From: DATCYZ01 sp036526195 | Lineage (GTDB): Bacteria; Pseudomonadota; Gammaproteobacteria; Burkholderiales; SG8-39 | DNA: 17,574 bases | Direction of reading: 5' to 3' | Assembly (NCBI GenBank): GCA_036526195.1 | Contig: DATCYZ010000018.1 | Coordinates: 1-17,574, forward strand | Shown here: one piece after another, positions 5,183 through 12,800 of the stretch | Layout of the letters: each line of letters begins with the position of its first letter | How positions within the stretch are numbered: position 1 is the stretch's first letter | The notes under the pieces: generated by a model | Told to the model about the DNA's origin: nothing | The model's database searches: none | What the model saw: only the letters and a program-made list of their open reading frames with translations | Translations under genes and position numbers: made by a program

Positions 5183-7551
5183 CCCTTCCAGGTCCAATTG
5201 GCCAGTTCAGGCAGGTCGACGCCGTGCGCGTGCGCGTAGGCGCGCGCATCGAGTTGGCGGTCGCGCAGTTGCTGCTTGGCGTGTGCGCCGCGCACCAGCA
5301 GCCCCGGCACGCGGTGGATGACGTCGATCGCCAGGCTGAAGCGGTCGATCTCGTTCTCGATCGCGAGTTCGAGCGGCGTGTTGATGCTGCCCTTCTCCTT
5401 GTAGCCGCGCACGTGCAGGTTGGCGTGGTTCTTGCGCCGGTAGGCGAGGCGGTGGATCAGCCAGGGATAGCCGTGGAAATTGAAGATGACCGGCCGGTCA
5501 AGGGTAAAGAGGCTGTCGAAGTCGCGGTCGGGCAGCCCGTGCGGATGCTCGGTCTCGGGCGTGAGCCGGTAGAGGTCGACCACGTTGATGAAGCGCACCT
5601 TGAGCTCCGGAAAGTGCATGCGCAGCAGTTGCACCGCGCCGAGCGCCTCGCGCGTGGTGACGTCGCCGCAGCCCGCGATCACCACGTCGGGTTCCGAGCC
5701 CTGGTCGTTGCTCGCCCAGTCCCAGATGCCGATACCCTTGGCGCAGTGGCGCGCGGCGGCCTCGATATCGAGGTACTGCGGATGGTCCTGCTTGTCGCAG
5801 ACGATGACGTTGATGTCGTCGGTGCTGCGCAGGCAATGGTCGGCGATCGAGAGCAGGCAATTGGCGTCCGGGGGCAGATAGATCCGGGTCACCGACGGGC
5901 TCTTGTTCACCACCACGTCAAGAAACCCCGGGTCCTGGTGGGTGAAGCCGTTGTGGTCCTGGCGCCAGACCGTCGAGGTGATGAGCAGGTTGAGCGAGGA
6001 CACCGGCGCGCGCCAGGACAGGTCCTTCGCGATGTCCAGCCACTTCGCGTGCTGGTTGAACATCGAGTCGATGACGTGCACGAAGGCTTCGTAGGTCGAG
6101 AAAAACCCGTGCCGGCCGGTGAGCAGATAGCCCTCGAGCCAGCCCTCGAGCGTGTGCTCCGAGAGGATTTCCATCACGCGCCCGTCCGCGGCCAGATGCG
6201 CGCCGTCGTCGTCGACCGGCAGGCGCTCGCCCATCCAGGTCTTGCCGCTTGCCTCGAACACCGCGTCGAGGCGGTTGGACTTGGTCTCGTCCGGCCCGAA
6301 GACGCGGAAGTTGTCCGGGTTGCGGCGCAGGACGTCGCGCAACATCTCGCCCAGCGGGCGCGTGTTGTTCGTCGAAGTGCGCCCCGGACGCGGCACCTTC
6401 ACCGCGTAATCGCGGAATTCCGGCAACTCCAGCGCGCGCCGAAGGAGGCCGCCGTTGGCATGCGGGTTGGCGCCCATGCGGCGCGCGCCCTGCGGCGCGA
6501 GCGCGCGCAGTTCCGCGATCAACCGGCCCTTCGCGTCGAAAAGCTCCTGCGGCCGGTAGCTCTTCAGCCAGCGCTCGAGCTGCGCGAGGTGCTTCGGGTT
6601 CTCGCGCACGCCGGCGAGCGGCACCTGGTGCGCGCGCCAGGTGCCTTCGACCTGGTGGCCATCGACGGTTCTCGGGCCGGTCCAGCCCTTGGGGCTGCGC
6701 AACACGATCATCGGCCAGCGCGGCCGGACGTTCTTTCCGCCGCTGCGCGCCGCGCGCTGGATGCGCCGAATCTCGCGCACGCTGTCTTCCATTGCCAGCG
6801 CCATCGCGCGGTGCATCGCCAGAGGCGCCTCGCCCTCCACGAAATGCGGCGCCCAGCCGTAGCCGCGCAGCAAGGCCTCGAGTTCCTCGTGCGGGATGCG
6901 CGCGAGCACGGTCGGGTTGTGGATCTTCCAGCCGTTCAGTTGCAGCATCGGCAGCACCGCGCCGTCGCGCGCCGGGTTGAGGAACTTGTTCGAGTGCCAG
7001 GCGGCGGCGAGTGGTCCGGTTTCGGCCTCGCCGTCACCAATCGCGACCGCGACGAGCAGGTCGGGGTTGTCGAACGCGGCGCCGAAGGCGTGCGACAGGC
7101 TGTAGCCAAGCTCGCCGCCCTCGTGGATCGAGCCCGGTATCTCGGGGGTACAGTGGCTGCCGAGGCCGCCGGGGAAGGAGAAGGCGCGAAACAGCGCGCG
7201 CATGCCGTGCTCGTCCTCGCCGCAGTCCGGGTACACCTCGCTGAAGGCGCCTTCCAGGTAGACCGGCGCGAGCACGCCGGGCGCGCCGTGGCCGTTGCCG
7301 GCGAGGAAGATCGCATTTAGGTCGTACCTCAGGATCAGGCGGTTGAGGTGAACCCAGCAGAACGACAGGCCCGGGCTCGCGCCCCAGTGGCCGAGCAGGC
7401 GCTCCTTGACGTGCTCGCGCGAGAGCTTCTTTCGCAGCAGGGGGTTCTCGCGCAGGTAGATCATGCCGGCGGCGACGTAGTTGCAGGCGCGCCAGAAGGC
7501 GTCGAGGCGACGCAGTTCGTTGGCGGCGGGGGGCGCAACGGTTCGTGGCAT
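5179..7551 (-). CDS. xfp: Xylulose-5-phosphate/fructose-6-phosphate phosphoketolase
   Basis: A 790-residue thiamine-diphosphate enzyme that splits xylulose 5-phosphate (and often fructose 6-phosphate) with phosphate into acetyl phosphate and glyceraldehyde 3-phosphate (or erythrose 4-phosphate). Visible signatures are GHWGASPGLSF (H55), GNGHGAPG (H88), IHEGGELGYSLSHAFG (143-157), the ThDP motif GDGEAETGP (172-180), RSPKGWTGP, HQVPL, and late YEAFVHVIDSMFNQHAKW and WRQDHNGFTHQDPG. Length is typical. ATG 7551 was chosen because AAGGAG lies 8 nt upstream; another in-frame ATG at 7572 arises from a repeated CGTGGCAT and has no such site. It forms an operon with ackA (4-bp overlap) and lies 88 nt after the regulator gene on the same strand, with a stem-loop between. 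Confidence 0.96.
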   Translation of the reverse strand: MPRTVAPPAANELRRLDAFWRACNYVAAGMIYLRENPLLRKKLSREHVKERLLGHWGASPGLSFCWVHLNRLILRYDLNAIFLAGNGHGAPGVLAPVYLEGAFSEVYPDCGEDEHGMRALFRAFSFPGGLGSHCTPEIPGSIHEGGELGYSLSHAFGAAFDNPDLLVAVAIGDGEAETGPLAAAWHSNKFLNPARDGAVLPMLQLNGWKIHNPTVLARIPHEELEALLRGYGWAPHFVEGEAPLAMHRAMALAMEDSVREIRRIQRAARSGGKNVRPRWPMIVLRSPKGWTGPRTVDGHQVEGTWRAHQVPLAGVRENPKHLAQLERWLKSYRPQELFDAKGRLIAELRALAPQGARRMGANPHANGGLLRRALELPEFRDYAVKVPRPGRTSTNNTRPLGEMLRDVLRRNPDNFRVFGPDETKSNRLDAVFEASGKTWMGERLPVDDDGAHLAADGRVMEILSEHTLEGWLEGYLLTGRHGFFSTYEAFVHVIDSMFNQHAKWLDIAKDLSWRAPVSSLNLLITSTVWRQDHNGFTHQDPGFLDVVVNKSPSVTRIYLPPDANCLLSIADHCLRSTDDINVIVCDKQDHPQYLDIEAAARHCAKGIGIWDWASNDQGSEPDVVIAGCGDVTTREALGAVQLLRMHFPELKVRFINVVDLYRLTPETEHPHGLPDRDFDSLFTLDRPVIFNFHGYPWLIHRLAYRRKNHANLHVRGYKEKGSINTPLELAIENEIDRFSLAIDVIHRVPGLLVRGAHAKQQLRDRQLDARAYAHAHGVDLPELANWTWKG

Positions 7552-7609
7552 GGATTCTCCTTTGCGTGGCATGCGGCTTGGCGTCCGGCCGCGGGGCAGG
7601 GGTTCCAGG

Positions 7610-7629
7610 CAGGCCCGGATCAGGGCCTG
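7610..7629 (-). terminator. Stem-loop after the CsoR-family regulator gene
   Basis: A 7-bp perfect stem, CAGGCCC (7610-7616) with GGGCCTG (7623-7629), has a 6-nt loop. It starts 10 nt past the regulator stop on the minus strand and precedes xfp. No T run follows, so termination may be partial or Rho-dependent. It argues weakly that the regulator and xfp are separate transcription units. Confidence 0.35.
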
Positions 7630-7639
7630 TGAGACGAAC

Positions 7640-7918
7640 TCAGCCGAAGCGCGCGAGCAGCGCGGCGGCGTGCTCCAGGCGGTCTTCTGCCGCGGCCTTG
7701 CCGCCGGTGCCCTTTTCCGGGGTCGACTGGATGGCGCAGGCCAGCACGTTGAAGAACGCCTTGTCGAGCGCGCGCCGCGAGGCCGAGAGTTGCTGCGTGA
7801 CCTGCTCGCAGTCTGCGCCCGATTCGATCATCGACTGGATGCCGCGCAGCTGGCCCTCGACGCGCTTCAGGCGCAGGATCAGGTCCTTCTTGTGGCGTTC
7901 GTCGCGGATGGTGGGCAT
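7640..7918 (-). CDS. CsoR/RcnR/FrmR-family (DUF156) transcriptional repressor with atypical Cys pattern
   Basis: A 92-residue all-helical regulator of the DUF156 family, which senses copper, nickel/cobalt, formaldehyde or persulfides and represses by binding a GGGTA-type operator. The family core is clear: LKRVEGQLRGIQSMIESGADCEQVTQQLSASRRALDKAF. Cys37 is the conserved first ligand. Counting 25 and 29 residues further, where CsoR has His and Cys, gives Ala62 and Thr66. A second Cys (Cys61) lies one position before the usual His. So canonical copper or nickel ligands are absent, and the pair is not the standard CstR persulfide pair either. The start is MPTIRDERHKKD at 7918; the frame stays open upstream only across the promoter region. 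It is divergent from the DUF2892-trxC-RND operon, which it probably controls along with itself. Confidence 0.88.
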   Translation of the reverse strand: MPTIRDERHKKDLILRLKRVEGQLRGIQSMIESGADCEQVTQQLSASRRALDKAFFNVLACAIQSTPEKGTGGKAAAEDRLEHAAALLARFG

Positions 7919-7948
7919 GTCGATTCCGGTCGTCGGGGAAACCCGGGA

Positions 7949-7977
7949 ACTATACTCTACGGGGTATGTTGCCGCAA
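7949..7977 (-). promoter_or_regulatory. Promoter of the CsoR-family regulator gene
   Basis: On the minus strand, TTGCGG (-35, 7977-7972), a 17-nt spacer and TATAGT (-10, 7954-7949) form a good sigma70 promoter directed at the regulator start at 7918. The operator at 7951-7967 covers most of the -10 and the adjacent spacer, which implies autorepression. Confidence 0.7.
7951..7967 (+). promoter_or_regulatory. Operator 1 for the CsoR-family repressor
   Basis: TATACTCTACGGGGTAT is a near-palindrome with AT-rich ends and a GGGTAT half, the style recognised by the CsoR/RcnR family. It matches the second site at 8026-8042 at 13 of 17 positions, with all differences in the central four bases. It overlaps four bases of the minus-strand -10 element. 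Binding is inferred, not shown. Confidence 0.7.
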
Positions 7978-7993
7978 GACGGTTGGCCGACAG

Positions 7994-8025
7994 GCGTCCC
8001 TTGCAATACGCGTCCCTTGCAGTAC
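7994..8025 (+). repeat. 16-bp tandem direct repeat between the divergent promoters
   Basis: GCGTCCCTTGCAATAC (7994-8009) is followed immediately by GCGTCCCTTGCAGTAC (8010-8025), with one mismatch. Each unit contains a -35-like TTGCA(A/G); the second supplies the -35 of the plus-strand promoter. The second unit abuts operator 2. It may be a promoter duplication or the site of a second regulator. Confidence 0.75.
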
Positions 8026-8045
8026 TATACTCCCTAGGGTATATT
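8017..8045 (+). promoter_or_regulatory. Promoter of the DUF2892-trxC-adaptor-RND operon
   Basis: TTGCAG (-35, 8017-8022), a 17-nt spacer and TATATT (-10, 8040-8045) form a sigma70-type promoter reading into the operon. Operator 2 (8026-8042) fills the spacer and covers the first three bases of the -10, the same geometry as on the opposite side. Bound repressor should block RNA polymerase. Confidence 0.75.
8026..8042 (+). promoter_or_regulatory. Operator 2 for the CsoR-family repressor
   Basis: TATACTCCCTAGGGTAT is the more symmetric copy of the shared 17-bp motif TATACTCNNNNGGGTAT. The inner CCCTAGGG is a perfect palindrome. It lies inside the plus-strand promoter. Its centre is 75 bp from the centre of operator 1, about seven helical turns, so both would lie on roughly the same DNA face. 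Confidence 0.75.
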
Positions 8046-8054
8046 AAGCACATC

Positions 8055-8067
8055 GGGGCAATGCCCC
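8055..8067 (+). other. Small leader hairpin before the DUF2892 gene
   Basis: GGGGC-AAT-GCCCC forms a 5-bp stem in the predicted 5' leader, between the likely transcription start and the GGAG ribosome site at 8075-8078. It may stabilise the leader. No known riboswitch is recognised. Confidence 0.3.
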
Positions 8068-8086
8068 ATCAACCGGAGACCGCTTC

Positions 8087-8308
8087 ATGACCATCGAATC
8101 CCTGATCCGCATCTTCGCCGGCGCCTTCGTGCTGGTTTCGCTTGCCCTCGGCGTCGAGGCGAGCCCGCTTCATGTCAGCGCGCACTTCCTCTGGGTGACC
8201 GCCTTCGTCGGCGTGAATCTGTTCCAGAGCGGCTTCACCGGCATCTGCCCGCTCGCCACGATCCTGCGCAAGCTGGGCGTGAAGTCCGGCGACGCGGCGC
8301 ACGCCTGA
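8087..8308 (+). CDS. DUF2892 (YgaP-type) small inner-membrane protein
   Basis: A 73-residue protein with two predicted membrane helices, about residues 6-24 (LIRIFAGAFVLVSLALGV) and 33-52. It ends with the hallmark FVGVNLFQSGFTGICPLATILRKLG of the DUF2892 family, the membrane part of the rhodanese protein YgaP. The single Cys in GICPL is the conserved one. In other bacteria the domain is found with rhodanese, sulfur-transfer or CsoR/ArsR-type regulators, so a role in sulfane-sulfur or thiol handling is plausible but unproven. ATG 8087 has GGAG 8 nt upstream. It is the first gene of a four-gene operon controlled by the divergent promoter with operator 2. Confidence 0.9.
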   Translation: MTIESLIRIFAGAFVLVSLALGVEASPLHVSAHFLWVTAFVGVNLFQSGFTGICPLATILRKLGVKSGDAAHA

Positions 8309-8323
8309 GGCACCGGTGCCGCG

Positions 8324-8782
8324 ATGACGACCGCGACCGCAACGACCGTGCAGGTGGCCTGCGCCGCCTGTCTGACGCCGAACCGCATTCCGCAGTCCCG
8401 GCTTGCCGAGGACCCGAAATGCGGCAAGTGCGGCGCGCGGCTGCTCGACGGGGCGCCGGTCGCGCTCGACGAGGCGGGCTTCGACGCCTTCCTCGCGCGC
8501 ACCACGCTGCCGGTGCTGGTCGATTTCTGGGCGGCGTGGTGCGGGCCCTGCCGCGCCATGGCCCCGGCCTTCGAGCGCGCCGCGCAGGCGAACGCGACCC
8601 GCGTGCGCTTCGCCAAGCTCGACACCGAGGCGGCACCGGGCGTCGCCGGGCGCATGGGCATCCGTGCCATCCCCACCCTGATCCTGTTTCGCGACGGCCG
8701 AGAGCTCGACCGCGTCTCGGGCGCCCTCGACGCGGGCGCGCTCGGGCGCTGGCTCGACGAACGGCTCGCCCAAGAAGCCTGA
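8324..8782 (+). CDS. trxC: Thioredoxin 2 (zinc-binding N-terminal domain plus thioredoxin fold)
   Basis: This 152-residue protein has the TrxC layout. An N-terminal zinc ribbon has C13-A-A-C16 and C33-G-K-C36, followed by a thioredoxin fold with VDFWAAWCGPCRAMAP (active Cys73 and Cys76), DTEAAPG and the cis-proline IPT (P117). It reduces disulfides, and in E. coli its homologue belongs to the oxidative-stress response; thioredoxins also reduce protein persulfides. The gene follows the DUF2892 gene by 15 nt and is followed by the adaptor gene 10 nt later. Its place in an efflux operon suggests that redox repair or persulfide reduction is part of the same response. The ribosome site before ATG 8324 is weak (GAGG, 13 nt away). 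Confidence 0.95.
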   Translation: MTTATATTVQVACAACLTPNRIPQSRLAEDPKCGKCGARLLDGAPVALDEAGFDAFLARTTLPVLVDFWAAWCGPCRAMAPAFERAAQANATRVRFAKLDTEAAPGVAGRMGIRAIPTLILFRDGRELDRVSGALDAGALGRWLDERLAQEA

Positions 8783-8792
8783 GGGCCATGCC

Positions 8793-9812
8793 ATGATCCG
8801 TTTCGTCCTTGCCCTGCTCCTCGCACTGCCGGTCGCGGCCCGGGCCGACGCGCTGAAGGCGGGGCCCGTGCAGCTGCGCGAGGTGGAACTCACCTGGTCG
8901 GCCGAGGCGGTGGTCGAGGCGGTGCGCCAGTCGACCGTCTCGGCGCAGATCGCCGGGCGCATCGTCGAGGTGCGCTTCGACGTCGGCGACACGGTGAAGA
9001 AGGGCGAGGTGATCGTGCGCATCGACGAGCGCCAGGCGAGCCAGGCGGTGGCGGCGAGCACCGCGCAGGTGGGCGAGGCGCAGGCGGCGCTGGCGAATGC
9101 GCGCGCGCAGTTCGAGCGCACCAAGCAGCTGCTGGCGCAGAAATTCATCAGCCCGGCGGCGCTCGACAAGGCAGAGACCGACTACAAGGCGGCGCAGGCG
9201 CGCGTGTCTGCGCTGCTCGCCGGCGCCGGGCAGGCGGTGACCGAGCGCAGCTTCGCCACCATCGTCGCGCCCTACGGCGGCGTGGTCGCGGCGCGCCACG
9301 TCGAGGTGGGCGAGATGGCGGTGCCGGGTAAGCCGCTGATGACCGGTTTCGACCCCTCGACCCTGCGCGTGGTGGCCACCGTGCCGCAGGCGAGAATCGG
9401 CGCCATCCAGGCGCTCGGCCGGGCGAAGATCGAGGTGCCCTCGCTCGGGCGCTGGGTCGACGCCGAGCGCGTCACCGTGCTGCCGGCGGCCGACCCGCGC
9501 ACCCACACCACGCGCGTGCGCCTCGAACTGCCCGCGGACGTGCGTGGCCTGGTGCCCGGCGTCTACGCGCGCGCGCACTTCGTCATCGGCAAGGCGCCGC
9601 GATTGCTCGCGCCGCGCGCCGCGGTGTTCCGCCGCAGCGAACTCACCGCGGTGTACGTGATCGCCGAAGACGGCGCGCCGCGCCTGCGCCAGGTGCGCAC
9701 CGGCGTGGCGGGCGACGCCGAATCCATCGAGATCCTCTCCGGCCTGAAGCCCGGCGAGCGCGTGGCGCTGGAACCGGTGAAGGCCGGCATGCAGACGGCG
9801 CCGGGCCGCTAG
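8793..9812 (+). CDS. RND efflux periplasmic adaptor (HlyD/AcrA family)
   Basis: A 339-residue membrane-fusion protein. The N-terminus MIRFVLALLLALPVAARADA is a Sec signal peptide. A biotinyl-lipoyl-like half motif (AGRIVEVRFDVGDTVKKGEV) is followed by a helical hairpin (about 80-150, rich in Ala, Gln and Glu), the second lipoyl half (APYGGVVAARHVEVGEMA), a beta-barrel and a membrane-proximal domain ending LKPGERVAL. The hairpin is short, as in compact adaptors. It would bridge the RND pump encoded next to an outer-membrane channel; no TolC-like gene is present, so one from elsewhere is presumably used. There is no His/Met-rich metal-binding N-terminus of the CusB kind. ATG 8793 has TGAGGG about 8 nt upstream, overlapping the end of trxC. 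Confidence 0.93.
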   Translation: MIRFVLALLLALPVAARADALKAGPVQLREVELTWSAEAVVEAVRQSTVSAQIAGRIVEVRFDVGDTVKKGEVIVRIDERQASQAVAASTAQVGEAQAALANARAQFERTKQLLAQKFISPAALDKAETDYKAAQARVSALLAGAGQAVTERSFATIVAPYGGVVAARHVEVGEMAVPGKPLMTGFDPSTLRVVATVPQARIGAIQALGRAKIEVPSLGRWVDAERVTVLPAADPRTHTTRVRLELPADVRGLVPGVYARAHFVIGKAPRLLAPRAAVFRRSELTAVYVIAEDGAPRLRQVRTGVAGDAESIEILSGLKPGERVALEPVKAGMQTAPGR

Positions 9813-9822
9813 GCGACGCGCC

Positions 9823-12800
9823 GTGGGCTTCTCGGGACGCATCGCGCAGTTCTTCCAGGGCTCGCAGCTCACGCCCCTGATCGCGCTGGTGGCCTTCCTG
9901 CTGGGGCTGGCCGCCGTGGCGGTGACGCCGCGCGAGGAGGAGCCGCAGATCGACGTCACCATGGCGAACGTGCTGGTGGGCTTCCCCGGCGCCTCGGCGC
10001 GCGACGTCGAGGCGCTGGTGGCCACGCCCGCCGAGCAGGTGCTCGCACAGATGAGCGGCGTGGACCACGTCTACTCGGTCTCGCGTCCCGGGCTCGCGGT
10101 GCTCACGGTCCAGTTCAAGGTCGGCGTGCTGCAGACCGAGGCGCTGGTGCGCCTGTACAACACCCTGCAGTCGAACCGCGACTGGGTCTCGCCCACGCTC
10201 GGCGTGCTCGAGCCGGTGGTCAAGCCCAAGGGCATCGACGACGTGCCGGTGGTGACGCTGACGCTGGCCACCGCCGACCCGGTCGCCGGCGCCTTCGAAC
10301 TCGAGCGCGTCGCGCACGCGCTGGAAGTGGAATTGAAGCGCGTGCCCGGCACCCGCGAGGTGCAGACCCTTGGCGGGCCGGGGCGTGCGCTGCGCGTGCT
10401 GCTCGACCCGGACCGGCTCTCGGCGCACGGTGTCTCGGCGCTCGACGTGAAGAACGCGCTGCAACTGGCGAGCGTCGCCGCGCCGAGCGGGCGGGTGCTG
10501 CGCGAGAACCGCGAGATCACGGTCGAGACCGGCAACTTCCTCGCCTCGGCGGGCGATGTCCGCAGCCTGGTGGTGGGCGTGTCGGCCGGGCGTCCGGTGT
10601 ACCTCGGTGACATCGCCGAGGTGCTCGACGGCCCGCCGCCGCCCGAGCGCAGCGTCTGGACCGGCGCCGGCCCCGCGGCGGCGAAGAAGCCCGGCGTGCC
10701 CGCCGGCGAGTCGCCCGCGGTGACCCTGCAGGTGACGAAGAAACCCGGCGAGAACGCGGTCGAGGTCGCCGAACGCCTGCACGCGCGCGTCGCCGAGTTG
10801 CGCGGCACGCTGATCCCGGAGGCGGTGAGCGTCATCGTCACGCGCGATTACGGCGCGACCGCCAACGACAAGGCGATGAAACTGATCCAGAAGCTCGTCT
10901 TCGCCACGCTCTCGGTGGTGGTGCTGGTGGCATTCGCCCTCGGCCGGCGCGAGGCGCTGATCGTCGGCGTGGCGGTGCTGCTGACGCTCGCGGCGACGCT
11001 GTTCGCGTCCTGGGCCTGGGGCTTCACGCTGAACCGGGTGTCGCTGTTCGCGCTCATCTTCTCGATCGGCATCCTGGTCGACGACGCCATCGTGGTGGTG
11101 GAGAACATCCATCGCCGCCGGCTGCTCGACGGCAAGCCGCTCGCCGAGGTGATCCCGGCGGCAGTCGACGAGGTCGGCGGGCCGACCATCCTCGCCACCT
11201 TCACGGTGATCGCGGCGCTCCTGCCGATGGCCTTCGTCAGCGGCCTGATGGGCCCGTACATGAGCCCGATCCCGATCAACGCCAGCATGGGCATGCTGAT
11301 TTCGCTGGCGATCGCCTTCGTGGTCACGCCCTGGCTCGCGCTGCGGCTGATGGCGCACGCGCCCGCAGGGCACGCGGCGGGCGGCGGCCGGCTCGAGCGC
11401 CTGTTCGCGCGCCTGCTCGGGCCGTTCCTCGAGGCTCCGCGCGCGGCGCGCAACCGCAAGCTGCTGCTGGCGGGCGTGATCCTGCTGATCCTCGGCTCGG
11501 TGTCGCTCGCCGGAGTGCGGCTGGTGGTGATGAAGATGCTGCCCTTCGACAACAAGTCGGAATTCCAGGTGGTGGTCGACCTGCCGGCCGGCACGCCGGT
11601 GGAGGTGACCGCGGCGGCGCTGCGCGACATGGGCGCGTACCTCGCCACGGTGCCCGAGGTGACCGACTACCAGGGCTACGCGGGGCTCGCCGCGCCGATC
11701 AACTTCAACGGGCTGGTGCGCCAGTACTACCTGCGATCGAATCCCGAGACCGGCGACTTGCAGGTGAACCTGGTCGACAAGTCGGCGCGCGAGCGCAAGA
11801 GCCACGACATCGCGGCCGGCGTGCGCGCCCCGCTGGAGGGAATCGCGGCGCGCTGGAACGCCCGCGTCAAGGTGGTCGAAGTGCCCCCGGGGCCGCCGGT
11901 GCTCTCGCCGATCGTCGCCGAGGTCTACGGACCGGACGAGGCCGGGCGCATCCGCGCAGCCAAGCAGGTGCGCGCGGCTTTCGCCGCGACCCCGGGCATC
12001 GTCGGCATCGACGACTCCGTCGAGGACGAAGCGCCGCGCATCCGCCTGCGGGTGGACCAGGGCAAGGCGGCGCTCGCCGGCGTGTCGCGCCGCGACGTGG
12101 TCGAGACCATGCGCATCGGGCTTTCCGGCAGCGACGTGACCCCGCTGCACGAGGGCCAGGCGAAGTACGAGGTGCCGGTGCGCGTCGGCCTGCCGCCCGA
12201 CCGGCAGGGGGCGCTCGACGACACGCTGAAACTCACGTTGCGCGGCGGCGACGGCGCGCTGGTGCCGCTCTCGGAGTTGGTGACGCCGCTGGAGGACACG
12301 CGGGACCGGCCGATCCATCACAAGGACTTGCTGCCGGTGGTGTACGTGATCGGCGACCAGGCGGGCGCGATCGACAGCCCGCTCTACGGCATGTTCGCGG
12401 CGCGCGGCAAGGTGGTCGGCAAGCCGCTCGAATCGGGCGGCGTGCTCGGCGAGACCTTCATCGACCCGCCCTCGGACCCGTATCGCCAGTACGCGGTGAA
12501 GTGGGACGGCGAGTGGAAGGTGACCTACGAGACCTTCCGCGACATGGGCCTCGCCTACGCCGTGGGCCTGGTGCTCATCTACCTGCTGGTGGTGGCGCAG
12601 TTCAGGTCCTACCTCGCGCCGCTCGTCATCATGGCGCCGATTCCGCTCACGGTGATCGGCGTGATGCCGGGGCACGCGCTGCTCGGCGCGAACTTCACCG
12701 CCACCTCGATGATCGGCATGATCGCGCTCGCCGGCATCATCGTGCGCAACTCCATCCTGCTGGTGGACTTCGTCAACCTGAAGGTGGCCGAGGGCATGGC

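Noticed and set aside
5224..7320. 698-codon plus-strand open frame antisense to xfp
   Set aside because: It is compositionally biased, has no motif, and is fully covered by the phosphoketolase gene.
7552..7572. Upstream ATG for xfp at 7572
   Set aside because: The seven extra residues come from a repeated CGTGGCAT, and the good ribosome site (AAGGAG) lies between the two ATGs, fitting 7551.
7919..8053. N-terminal extension of the CsoR-family protein to 8053
   Set aside because: It would translate the promoters and operators; the family N-terminus starts at 7918.
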